Origin: Bradyrhizobium archetypum
GTDB taxonomy: Bacteria; Pseudomonadota; Alphaproteobacteria; Rhizobiales; Xanthobacteraceae
Assembly: GCF_013114835.1 (NCBI RefSeq)
Contig: NZ_JAAVLW010000011.1
Location: 1 to 64,000, forward strand
DNA length: 64,000 nt
Direction of reading: 5' to 3'
The notes beneath the pieces were generated by a model that was not told the DNA's origin, did no database searches, and saw only the letters and a list, made by a program, of their open reading frames with translations. The stretch's first letter is position 1. Every line of letters begins with the position of its first letter. A program made the position numbers and the translations under genes. Below, piece by piece: positions 34,775-42,218 of the stretch.

Positions 34775-35634
34775 CGCGCTTCGGGCGGACGTTGCGTTGG
34801 GCTGCGCGGGGCGCCGCCTTCCTGATCGCGCTCGCATGCATCGCTTTCGGCGGTCCGGCGCGCGCCAACGAGCCGATCGAAATCTTCGACGCGCATCTGC
34901 ACTACAATTGGGAGCCAAGGCCCTATTTCAGCGTCGACGAGGTGCTGGCGCTGTTCAAAAAGCACCGCGTCACCGGCATCCTCGCCACCAGCCGCCCCAA
35001 CACCGGTACGCATGCGCTCATGGATGCCAAGCCGCAGGGGCTTTGGATCGTGCCGTTCATCCGGCCGTACCGGGTTCGCGCCGACATCCAGACCTGGTTC
35101 GGCGATCCCTTAATCTTCGATCTGGTGCAGGACGAGTTCAAACGCGGCTATTACCGCGGCATCGGCGAATTCCATATCTCGGGCAAGGCGGCTGATACCG
35201 AATGGGTCAAGAAGACCGTCGATTTCGCGGTCGCGCACGACCTCTATTTGCACGCCCATGCCGATGATGCTGCCGTCGAAATTCTGATGCGCCACAACCC
35301 ACGCGCCCGCATCATCTGGGCCCATACCGGCTTCAGTCTCTCGACCGATCGCGTTGCCGAAATGTTTTCAAAATATCCGAAGCTCTGGGGCGAATTGTCC
35401 TATCGCAGCGGCATCACCAATGGCAGCGGCAAGCTGACGGCCGAATGGCGCGCGCTCTTCGAACGTTTCCCGGACCGCTTCCTGCTCGGTTCCGATACCT
35501 GGATCAACGAGCGCTGGGAGAGCTACGGCGAGATCATGGCCGCCTACCGCGGCTGGCTCGCGCAATTGCCGCCGAAGATCGCGGCACAGATCGCCAACGG
35601 CAACGCAAAGGCGCTGTTCGGTCCTGGCCACTAG
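34771..35634 (+). CDS. Exported amidohydrolase family protein
   Basis: A 287-residue TIM-barrel metal hydrolase with a signal peptide (cleavage near ARAN, about residue 32). Metal-site motifs are IFDAHLHYN (about 37-45), LHAHADD (about 166-172), IIWAHTGFSLS (about 187-197) and LLGSDTWINERW (about 237-248). It belongs to the amidohydrolase_2-like group; the substrate is not known. Its ATG overlaps the RND permease stop (ATGA), so it is translationally coupled to an efflux pump, which is uncommon and may mean it processes a pumped or imported compound. Confidence 0.83.
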   Translation: MTRFGRTLRWAARGAAFLIALACIAFGGPARANEPIEIFDAHLHYNWEPRPYFSVDEVLALFKKHRVTGILATSRPNTGTHALMDAKPQGLWIVPFIRPYRVRADIQTWFGDPLIFDLVQDEFKRGYYRGIGEFHISGKAADTEWVKKTVDFAVAHDLYLHAHADDAAVEILMRHNPRARIIWAHTGFSLSTDRVAEMFSKYPKLWGELSYRSGITNGSGKLTAEWRALFERFPDRFLLGSDTWINERWESYGEIMAAYRGWLAQLPPKIAAQIANGNAKALFGPGH

Positions 35635-35658
35635 CCCCGTGTACTCATAACCGGACGT

Positions 35659-36978
35659 TCACGGCGCCCGTTCTGGTCCGATCAGCTCGAATTGAAACTT
35701 CTGCTCATCACTCAGGGTCGCATAGAAGTCTTCCAGCGCGTCACTCACCAGGTTGATGGCTTGTTGCAGGGTACCCAGTCGACCATCCACTGCGGCGAGG
35801 CGAGCGGGGGGCGTGATCGCATCGTTCGGCTTACATTCATAGCTCAGCATTTCGACAGCTCTGGCGCTGGCACGTTGCATCCGCCCAAGCGCGTCGCGTT
35901 GCGCATCGGTCGGGCGCAGCCTGGCCTCGATCTCGCCAGCCGGCCATTGCAACGCCGCTGGTAGCGACGTTTCGCAGCCCGCGGCCGGCGCCTTCATGGC
36001 CCCATTTGCGGATGCCGTCTTGAGCTGATCATCAGCGAGTGCGTTGAATTGGGTTTTCTGCTCGTCATTCAGCAGATCATAAAGTTCCGCCAGCGGCGGC
36101 TCCAGGGATATCACTGCACTGAGAATGGCCGCAATGCGCTGCTGCATCAGAGCCAATCGGGCCGGCGCCGTTGATGCGGGCTGCATCGGACAAGATGCCT
36201 GAATGATCTGAGCGGCCGAGTTCGACGCATCGGCAAGACGGTCCAGCGCGCCCCGTTGCGCCTCGGTCGGCTGAATCGCCCGCTGAATCCGATCAATGGC
36301 TAGACTGGTGGTCTCGCGGCCGGCATCACCGCAGAGCTGCTGCAGCGACGGGATCCTTTGTTCTCTTCGGCCGGAAGGGCCCGGCGCCATGTAGGCCGCT
36401 AGTTCGTCACGGCCGTAAGGCCCAAAGATTCCGGCATAGATGTCGGGGTAGCCGTAGTCCCAGAAGCCCATGCCATCGGCGAGGATGGCATAGCCATAAA
36501 TATCATTGTAGGCGAACGGCCAGAACAGCGGCCCAACCCAGCCATATCCGCCATGGCCATGCGACCACCATCCGTCGGTCGTGTTACGGTCACCTTGCCA
36601 GTGAGCAAGCGCGGCCGTCGCGGCAATCTGCCTGCGTGCCGCAGGGTCAGTGAATAGCTTGCCAACAACCAATCCCTCGTCGCCGGGGGGCTGGTTCGTC
36701 GCGGAGGGGATATTGTGTGACGCGCTGGTTTGTGACGGGCTGTTTTGTGAGGGGATGCTTTGTAAGGCGACGGGCGCGTTTCGGATCCGGCGGACGTGCG
36801 CCCGGCGGTGATGCGCGGGGCGGCTAAGAAACAGCCCTGGCGCAAGCAGGCGGGCAAACGCGGATTTCACGCCGCCAAGCGGGCCGAGACCAAAATGTCC
36901 GCGCCCTTTCGCCGTGGCGGCGCTCGACAGCGCGGTCACCAGTACGACAGCGATCACTGTAACGCCGAACTTCGACAT
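35659..36978 (-). CDS. Exported protein with two Spy/CpxP-like (LTxxQ) modules
   Basis: A 439-residue exported protein: signal peptide about 1-24, a His/Arg/Ser/Gln-rich linker, an aromatic Gly/Trp/Tyr-rich segment (about 130-190, with WWSHGHGGYGWVGPLFWPF), then two homologous helical modules of about 100 residues. Module 1 (about 205-312) contains IQPTEAQRGALDRLADAS and ends LNDEQKTQF; module 2 (about 328-435) contains LRPTDAQRDALGRMQRAS and ends LSDEQKFQFE. Each carries a Cys pair. The motifs match the Spy/CpxP periplasmic chaperone family, suggesting an envelope-stress role. An imperfect EcfG-like promoter lies upstream. Confidence 0.78.
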   Translation of the reverse strand: MSKFGVTVIAVVLVTALSSAATAKGRGHFGLGPLGGVKSAFARLLAPGLFLSRPAHHRRAHVRRIRNAPVALQSIPSQNSPSQTSASHNIPSATNQPPGDEGLVVGKLFTDPAARRQIAATAALAHWQGDRNTTDGWWSHGHGGYGWVGPLFWPFAYNDIYGYAILADGMGFWDYGYPDIYAGIFGPYGRDELAAYMAPGPSGRREQRIPSLQQLCGDAGRETTSLAIDRIQRAIQPTEAQRGALDRLADASNSAAQIIQASCPMQPASTAPARLALMQQRIAAILSAVISLEPPLAELYDLLNDEQKTQFNALADDQLKTASANGAMKAPAAGCETSLPAALQWPAGEIEARLRPTDAQRDALGRMQRASARAVEMLSYECKPNDAITPPARLAAVDGRLGTLQQAINLVSDALEDFYATLSDEQKFQFELIGPERAP

Positions 36979-37015
36979 GGCATCTCCCGTGCCAAGCCTT
37001 GGCCGCGTCACTTAT

Positions 37016-37040
37016 GACGCCGCTGAGGACCGAAAGTTCC
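37016..37040 (-). promoter_or_regulatory. Imperfect EcfG-type promoter before the Spy-like gene
   Basis: On the minus strand GGAAC (37040-37036), 16 bases, then CGTC (37019-37016), one base off the alphaproteobacterial general-stress consensus GGAAC-N16/17-CGTT. It lies 38 bases upstream of the start at 36978. Confidence 0.35.
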
Positions 37041-37161
37041 TTGTAGGCAATCACGTCGTTTCACCAGGCCCGAGCGGCGCATACAGTCTGCCCAGCTCGA
37101 AGCAGTGACGGAGCAGTTAAGTCCGTACCGTCTCGAAGGACCTACGTATAGCGGCGGGCGC

Positions 37162-38136
37162 TCAATCCGCGAACTGACCCGCCGCCTTGATGATCGGCGC
37201 CCAGCGATCGACCTCACTGATCAGTTTCGCTTTCAAGGCCTCGGGCGTCGCCTCGTTCTGCGGCACGGGCTCCGTGTTGATGTCGTTGAACCGCTTGACC
37301 AGATCAGGGTCGCGCAGCGCCTCCTGCAGCGTCTTGGACAGCTTTTGAACGATCTCGTCGGGCGTTCCCTTTGGCGCGTAGATGCCGTGCCAGGCACCGA
37401 CTTCAAAACCCTTCAGGCCGGCTTCGTCGGCAGCCGGCAGATCGGGCATCGCCGCCAGCCGTGTCTTCGTCGTGATGGCGTAGGCCTTTACCAATTTGGA
37501 CGCGATCGGACTGGTCGTGTTGGTGGTCTGGTCGCAGGAGAGGTCGATCTGCTTGGCAATCAGGTCGTTCATCACGGGCGCGTTGCCCTTGTAGGGCACG
37601 GTGAGGATTTCCTTGCCGACGGCCGTCATGAACAGCATGCCACAGAGATGCGACGCGGCGCCAAGCCCTGCATTGCCAAACGTCATCTTGTCGCCGTTGG
37701 CCTTGATGTAGGTGACGAGCTCGGCCAGCGTATTCGGCGGCAAATCGGGGCGGCCGATGATCGTCATCGGCGCGTTGGTGACGAGTCCGACAGGCGCGAA
37801 CGCCGTCTTGGTATCGTAGGCCAGCTTGCGGTAAAGCGTGGCGGCCGTCGAGATGCCGATGTGGTGGATCAGGAGTGTATAGCCGTCCGGCTCTGCGCGC
37901 GAGGCCCGGGTTGCGGCGATCGTGCCGCCGGCGCCGGTTGCGTTTTCGATGACGATGGTCTGACCCAGGATTTTCGACATCGATTGCGCCGTCACCCGCG
38001 CCGCCGTGTCGGTGGCGCCGCCGGCAGCGAAGGGGACCAACAGCGTGATCGGCCGGTTCGGGTAGGTCTGCGCGAGGCTACCCGAACTGATCATTGCGAA
38101 CGCCAGCGCTATGGCGATTGTCTTGTTCATTTTCAT
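37162..38136 (-). CDS. Tripartite tricarboxylate transporter-type substrate-binding protein
   Basis: A 324-residue Bug/TctC-family protein with signal peptide KMNKTIAIALAFAMISSGSLA before QTYPNRP. Family marks: ITLLVPFAAGGATDTAARV (about 31-49), IENATGAGGTIAATRA, and PYKGNAPVMNDLIAKQIDLS (about 182-201). It probably delivers a carboxylate to a TctAB-like carrier encoded elsewhere. ATG 38136 is chosen since GGGAGG lies six bases upstream. It sits 76 bases downstream of the tartrate-dehydrogenase-like gene in the same direction, so the two are likely cotranscribed and the ligand may be the dehydrogenase substrate or a precursor. Confidence 0.9.
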   Translation of the reverse strand: MKMNKTIAIALAFAMISSGSLAQTYPNRPITLLVPFAAGGATDTAARVTAQSMSKILGQTIVIENATGAGGTIAATRASRAEPDGYTLLIHHIGISTAATLYRKLAYDTKTAFAPVGLVTNAPMTIIGRPDLPPNTLAELVTYIKANGDKMTFGNAGLGAASHLCGMLFMTAVGKEILTVPYKGNAPVMNDLIAKQIDLSCDQTTNTTSPIASKLVKAYAITTKTRLAAMPDLPAADEAGLKGFEVGAWHGIYAPKGTPDEIVQKLSKTLQEALRDPDLVKRFNDINTEPVPQNEATPEALKAKLISEVDRWAPIIKAAGQFAD

Positions 38137-38212
38137 TTGCACCTCCCTTGTTCTGATTTATCTCGCGGGCTTTTTGCCTCGCGACCGATCCGTCATGGCG
38201 TGTGACTGCCTG

Positions 38213-39286
38213 TCACACGTTGGAGCTATGGATCGCCTCCACGACAGCGTCTGTGACATCCTTGGTCGTCGCGGTGCCGCCGACGTCAGGCGTGGTGATG
38301 CCGGCGCCCGTCACCTTCTCCACCGCGCGCATCAGCCGCGCCGCGGCTTCAGTCTCGCCGAGATGTTCGAGCATCTGCGATGCCGTCCAGAAGCTGGCGA
38401 CCGGATTGGCGATGCCCTTGCCGGTGATGTCGAACGCCGAGCCGTGGATCGGCTCGAACATCGACGGAAAGCGCCGTTCCGGATCGATGTTCGCAGTCGG
38501 CGCCACGCCGAGGCTGCCGGCCAGTGCACCGGCGAGATCGGACAGGATGTCGGCGTGAAGGTTGGTGGCGACGATGGTGTCGAGGCTCTGCGGCTTCAGC
38601 GTCATCCGCACCGTCATCGCGTCGACCAGCATCTTGTCCCAGGCGACGTCTGGAAATTCCTTCGAGACCTCGCCTGCGATCTCGTCCCACATCACCATGC
38701 CATGCCGCTGCGCGTTCGATTTGGTGACGACGGTGAGGAGTTTTCGCGGCCGCGACTGCGCGAGGCGGAACGCGTAGCGCATGATGCGCTGGACGCCGAC
38801 GCGGGTGAAGACGGCGACTTCCGTGCCGACTTCCTCCGGCAGGCCGCGATGCACCCGGCCGCCGCAGCCGGCATATTCGCCTTCGGAGTTTTCACGCACG
38901 ATCACCCAGTCGAGGTCGCCGGGCCCGGCATGGCGCAGCGGCGAGGTGATGCCGGGCAGGATCCGGGTCGGCCGGACATTGGCGTATTGATCAAAGCCCT
39001 GGCAGATCGGCAGGCGCAGGCCCCACAGCGTGATGTGATCGGGCACGTCGGGCGCGCCGACCGCGCCGAAATAGATCGCGTCGAATTTCTTCAGTGTGGC
39101 GAGCGCATCGGTCGGCATCATCACGCCGTGCTTGCGGTAGTAGTCGGAGCCCCAATCGAAGGTATCGACGTTGAACTTCACATCGCCGAGCCGCTTCTGA
39201 AGAGCCTCGAGTGCCTGCACGCCGGCGGCGATCACCTCGGGGCCGATGCCATCGGCAGGGATGGCTGCGATTGAATATTCACGCAT
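38213..39286 (-). CDS. Isocitrate/isopropylmalate dehydrogenase family, tartrate dehydrogenase type
   Basis: A 357-residue beta-decarboxylating dehydrogenase. IAAIPADGIGPEVIAAGVQA opens the fold; WGLRLPICQGFDQYANVRP carries the substrate Arg; VIVRENSEGEYAGCGG and the metal-binding HADILSDLAGALAGSLGV (about 246-263) follow; FEPIHGSAFDITGKGIANP is the NAD-binding region. The loop sequences fit tartrate dehydrogenase/D-malate decarboxylase rather than LeuB. AAGGAG sits 7 bases before the ATG at 39286. A binding protein follows and a LysR regulator diverges, together a likely hydroxy-acid utilisation unit. Confidence 0.9.
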   Translation of the reverse strand: MREYSIAAIPADGIGPEVIAAGVQALEALQKRLGDVKFNVDTFDWGSDYYRKHGVMMPTDALATLKKFDAIYFGAVGAPDVPDHITLWGLRLPICQGFDQYANVRPTRILPGITSPLRHAGPGDLDWVIVRENSEGEYAGCGGRVHRGLPEEVGTEVAVFTRVGVQRIMRYAFRLAQSRPRKLLTVVTKSNAQRHGMVMWDEIAGEVSKEFPDVAWDKMLVDAMTVRMTLKPQSLDTIVATNLHADILSDLAGALAGSLGVAPTANIDPERRFPSMFEPIHGSAFDITGKGIANPVASFWTASQMLEHLGETEAAARLMRAVEKVTGAGITTPDVGGTATTKDVTDAVVEAIHSSNV

Positions 39287-39328
39287 CGAAATCTCCTTAA
39301 GGAATGGCCGTCGCCCGCGCTCTATCCC

Positions 39329-39412
39329 CGTCATTGCGAGGAGCAAGGCGACGAAGCAATCCATCTCTCCATTTGCGGCGCGATGGATTGCTTCGCTGCG
39401 CTCGCAATGGCG
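39329..39412. repeat. Palindromic repeat, family A, copy 4
   Basis: CGTCATTGCGAGGAGCAAG opens and GCTGCGCTCGCAATGGCGG closes, with GAAGCAATCC and GGATTGCTTC inside. It lies between the divergent dehydrogenase and lysR genes. Confidence 0.82.
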
Positions 39413-39484
39413 GGGCGGGCGCTTGCGGGTCTTACTCTCGGAGCATCCTGCGGCCGCCGCAGTCGCCAGGCAACCACCTCGCAT

Positions 39485-39505
39485 TTATACAAAAAATTGA
39501 TATAA
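39485..39505. promoter_or_regulatory. LysR-type operator, TTATA-N11-TATAA
   Basis: TTATA (39485-39489) and TATAA (39501-39505) with 11 bases between, the T-N11-A pattern of LysR-family boxes. It overlaps a TATAAT that is a plausible -10 of the lysR gene (39501-39506) and lies 18 bases upstream of its start, so autorepression is likely. Confidence 0.6.
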
Positions 39506-39522
39506 TCGCCGCGGGAGGGCCG

Positions 39523-40428
39523 ATGGACCTGCATCACTTGCGCTGCTTCGTGGCGACCGCCGAGGAACTGCATTTTGGGCGGGCGGCGCAGCGGTTAGAC
39601 ATGCTGCCGTCGGCGCTTGGCCGCTTCATCCGGCTTCTTGAAGAAGATCTGGGCACGCGGCTGATGACGCGCACGACGCGAAGCGTCGCGCTGACCGACG
39701 ACGGCGCCCTGCTGCTGAAGGAGGCGAGGGCACTGCTGGCGCAGGCCGATGCGCTCGCCGGCAAATTCCGCACGCGCGGGCGGAATCGCGCCCCGAGCAT
39801 CCGCGTGGGCGCGATCGACAGTGCCGCCGCGGGGCTGTTGCCGCGGCTGCTGCACGATTTCCGGAAGCGCCGGCCCGACGTCACCGTGCAACTGGTCGAG
39901 GACAAGACCGTGCGCCTTTTGCCACGCCTGTTGTCCGGCCGGCTCGATCTCGCCTTCGTGCGTCCGCCGCAGCGGCCCGACAAGCGGCTGGAGTTTCTGT
40001 TTCTGTTGCACGAGACGGCGGTCGTCGCGGTCGCGGAGCGTCATCCGCTGTCACAGCGCATGCGCGTCACCATCGCCGATCTCGAGGAGACGCCGTTGAT
40101 CGTCCCCGAACGCCGTTCCCGTCCGCACAGCCACGACCTCACCATGAAGCTGTTCGCGGAAGCCGGGCGCGAGGCGCGCATAGCCCAAATTGCCGATGAG
40201 AAGCAGACCATCGTCAATCTGGTCTCCGCCGGCCTCGGCGTTGCCATCGTTCCGCGCTGGACGTCGCGCATGGCAACCCGCGGCGTGCGCTTCATCCGCC
40301 TTGCGGCTTCCGACATGAACAAGCTGCCGCTCGCCGCCGCCTGGACCCGCGGCACGCGCGATCCGGTCAGGGATGACGTATTGGCGATGCTGAAAGCCGA
40401 CCTGCCGCGCTACGCGCGCGAGGCTTAG
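39523..40428 (+). CDS. LysR family transcriptional regulator
   Basis: A 301-residue LTTR. The winged helix-turn-helix is at about 1-60 (DLHHLRCFVATAEELHFGRA, then LGRFIRLLEEDLGTRLMTRT), a linker helix at about 62-88, and the effector-binding domain at about 90-295 with VGAIDSAAAGLLPRLLHDFR. The ATG at 39523 follows GGGAGGG. It diverges from the tartrate-dehydrogenase-like gene and most likely regulates it and the adjacent binding-protein gene. The inducer is unknown; a hydroxy- or dicarboxylate is plausible. Confidence 0.93.
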   Translation: MDLHHLRCFVATAEELHFGRAAQRLDMLPSALGRFIRLLEEDLGTRLMTRTTRSVALTDDGALLLKEARALLAQADALAGKFRTRGRNRAPSIRVGAIDSAAAGLLPRLLHDFRKRRPDVTVQLVEDKTVRLLPRLLSGRLDLAFVRPPQRPDKRLEFLFLLHETAVVAVAERHPLSQRMRVTIADLEETPLIVPERRSRPHSHDLTMKLFAEAGREARIAQIADEKQTIVNLVSAGLGVAIVPRWTSRMATRGVRFIRLAASDMNKLPLAAAWTRGTRDPVRDDVLAMLKADLPRYAREA

Positions 40429-40436
40429 CCGCTCCC

Positions 40437-40540
40437 ATCATCGTCCGCGAAAGGCGACGATCCAGTATTCCAGAGGCCGGAATGATTGAACGGACAAGCC
40501 GCGGCGTACTTGATACCCCGCCTTCGCGGGGTATGACAGT
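40437..40540. repeat. Palindromic repeat, family B, copy 1 (reverse orientation)
   Basis: Contains CGACGATCCAGTATTCCAGA, then AGCCGCGGCGTACT and CCCCGCCTTCGCGGGGTATG. It lies between lysR and erpA. Confidence 0.8.
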
Positions 40541-40565
40541 CAATGTGATGAGACGCAGTCTCTTC

Positions 40566-40895
40566 TCAGATCGAAAAGCTGGTTCCGCAGCCGCACGACG
40601 CCGTGGCATTCGGGTTGACGACGCGGAAGGAGGCGCCGATCAGGTCGTCGACGAAATCGACTTCGGAGCCGGCGAGGAACGGCACCGAGGCCGGGTCGAC
40701 TAGCACCACCGCGCCCTCGCGGGCGATCACGAGATCGTCCTCGGCCTTGGCGTGGTCGACGTCGAACTTGTACTGGAAGCCGGAGCAGCCGCCGCCCTCG
40801 ACCGAGATGCGCAGCATTGCGCCGTGGCCTTCGGACTTGAGGATTTCGCCGATGCGGCGGGCGGCCCGCTCGCTGACGGTGATCGCAGCAGTCAT
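40566..40895 (-). CDS. erpA: Iron-sulfur cluster insertion protein ErpA
   Basis: A 109-residue A-type Fe-S carrier. The three conserved cysteines are Cys37 (GGGCSGFQYKFD), Cys101 and Cys103 (SCGCG near the C-terminus). It delivers clusters to target enzymes in the cytoplasm. The sequence is closer to ErpA than to IscA by my recollection, and no isc or suf genes are in the window, which also favours ErpA. It diverges from dgt; an imperfect 20-bp palindrome lies 22-41 bases upstream of its start. Confidence 0.93.
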   Translation of the reverse strand: MTAAITVSERAARRIGEILKSEGHGAMLRISVEGGGCSGFQYKFDVDHAKAEDDLVIAREGAVVLVDPASVPFLAGSEVDFVDDLIGASFRVVNPNATASCGCGTSFSI

Positions 40896-40916
40896 GACAA
40901 TCGTCTCCGGCCCGTC

Positions 40917-40936
40917 ATACCCAATTCATTTGGTAT
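40917..40936. promoter_or_regulatory. Imperfect palindrome between erpA and dgt
   Basis: ATACCCAATTCATTTGGTAT is a 20-bp imperfect inverted repeat (8 of 10 positions match in each arm). Its position upstream of erpA suggests an operator, possibly iron- or Fe-S-responsive, but it does not match the RirA, Irr or Fur sites I know. Confidence 0.35.
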
Positions 40937-40999
40937 GGCGGCTCAAGCATAGTTAAGTGCGTAATGTCGCGGAATCAAATGGATAAGGACTAAAAAATC

Positions 41000-42208
41000 G
41001 TGTCGGTCGGAATGGCTGCCCCCCGTGCGCCTTATGGCTGCGACCCCGATTCCAGCCGCGGCCGGCTGTTCGCGGAGCCGCCGAGCCGGACCCGCAGCCC
41101 GTTCCGGCGCGATTGCGACCGCGTGATCCATTCCACCGCGTTCCGGCGGCTGAAGCACAAAACCCAGGTGTTCGTGTTCCACGAGGGCGACCATTACCGC
41201 ACGCGGCTGACCCATTCGCTGGAAGTGGCGCAGATTGCCCGCGCTCTGGCCCGCCAGCTTGGCTTGGACGAGGACCTGACCGAAACGCTGGCGCTGGCCC
41301 ACGACCTCGGCCATCCCCCGTTCGGCCATGCCGGCGAGCGGGCGCTCGACAAATGCTTGAAAGCCCATGGCGGCTTCGATCACAACGCACAGGCGCTGCG
41401 GGTGGTGACCTCGCTGGAGCACCGCTATCCCGAATTCGACGGGCTGAACCTGACCTGGGAATCGCTCGAAGGCATCGTCAAGCACAATGGTCCACTGACG
41501 GCGCGGGACGGGGCCGCGGCCGGGCCTTACCGCGACAGCGGCATTCCCGTCGGCATTGCCGACTTCAACGAAAAATTCGATCTGGAGCTATGGAGCTACG
41601 CCTCGCTGGAAGCGCAGGTCGCGGCGTTCGCCGATGACATCGCCTATGACGCGCACGACATCGACGACGGCTTGCGCGCCGGATTGTTTGCCGTCGACGA
41701 CCTCAAAGTGATGCCGCTGACGGAAGCGATCATCGCCGAGATCGACCGGCATTATCCCAATCTCGACGACGCCAGGCGCGGCGCGGAATTGGTGCGCGAA
41801 TTGATTTCCTACATGATCGGGGCGGTCATGTCGGAAGCGGGCCGGCGGCTTGCGGCGGCGAAACCGCAATCGGCGCATGACGTCCGCCACCACCATCTGC
41901 CGCTGATCGCGTTTCCGGCTCACGTCGAGGAAGAGGAGGCCGCCATCAAGGCGTTCCTGAAGCAGCACATGTACCGCCATCACCGGGTGATGCGGGTGAT
42001 GGGCGAGGCGGAAGGCATCCTGTTCGACCTGTTCGCGCGCTACCAGAATTCGCCGGGTGACCTGCCGGCGGAATGGGTGGAGGATACCGAGCGCGTCACG
42101 GACGGCGAGCGGGCGCGCCGGATCGGTAATTTCATCGCCGGAATGACCGATCGCTACGCCCTGATGGAGCACCAAAGGCTTTTTGACTCGACCCCGGATT
42201 TGCGTTAG
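41000..42208 (+). CDS. dgt: Deoxyguanosinetriphosphate triphosphohydrolase-like protein
   Basis: A 402-residue HD-domain dNTPase. The metal site is HSLEVAQIARALARQL (first His), with the HD pair in AHDLGHPPFGHAGE (about 98-111) and a distal Asp in FADDIAYDAHDIDDGL. RSPFRRDCDRVIHSTAFRRL near the N-terminus is typical of Dgt-like proteins. It cleaves dNTPs to nucleoside and tripolyphosphate. The GTG at 41000 gives SVGMAAPRAPYG; the ATG at 41012 is an alternative. It precedes argS by 10 bases and they probably share a transcript. Confidence 0.94.
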   Translation: MSVGMAAPRAPYGCDPDSSRGRLFAEPPSRTRSPFRRDCDRVIHSTAFRRLKHKTQVFVFHEGDHYRTRLTHSLEVAQIARALARQLGLDEDLTETLALAHDLGHPPFGHAGERALDKCLKAHGGFDHNAQALRVVTSLEHRYPEFDGLNLTWESLEGIVKHNGPLTARDGAAAGPYRDSGIPVGIADFNEKFDLELWSYASLEAQVAAFADDIAYDAHDIDDGLRAGLFAVDDLKVMPLTEAIIAEIDRHYPNLDDARRGAELVRELISYMIGAVMSEAGRRLAAAKPQSAHDVRHHHLPLIAFPAHVEEEEAAIKAFLKQHMYRHHRVMRVMGEAEGILFDLFARYQNSPGDLPAEWVEDTERVTDGERARRIGNFIAGMTDRYALMEHQRLFDSTPDLR

Positions 42209-42218
42209 GCGGCGCCCC

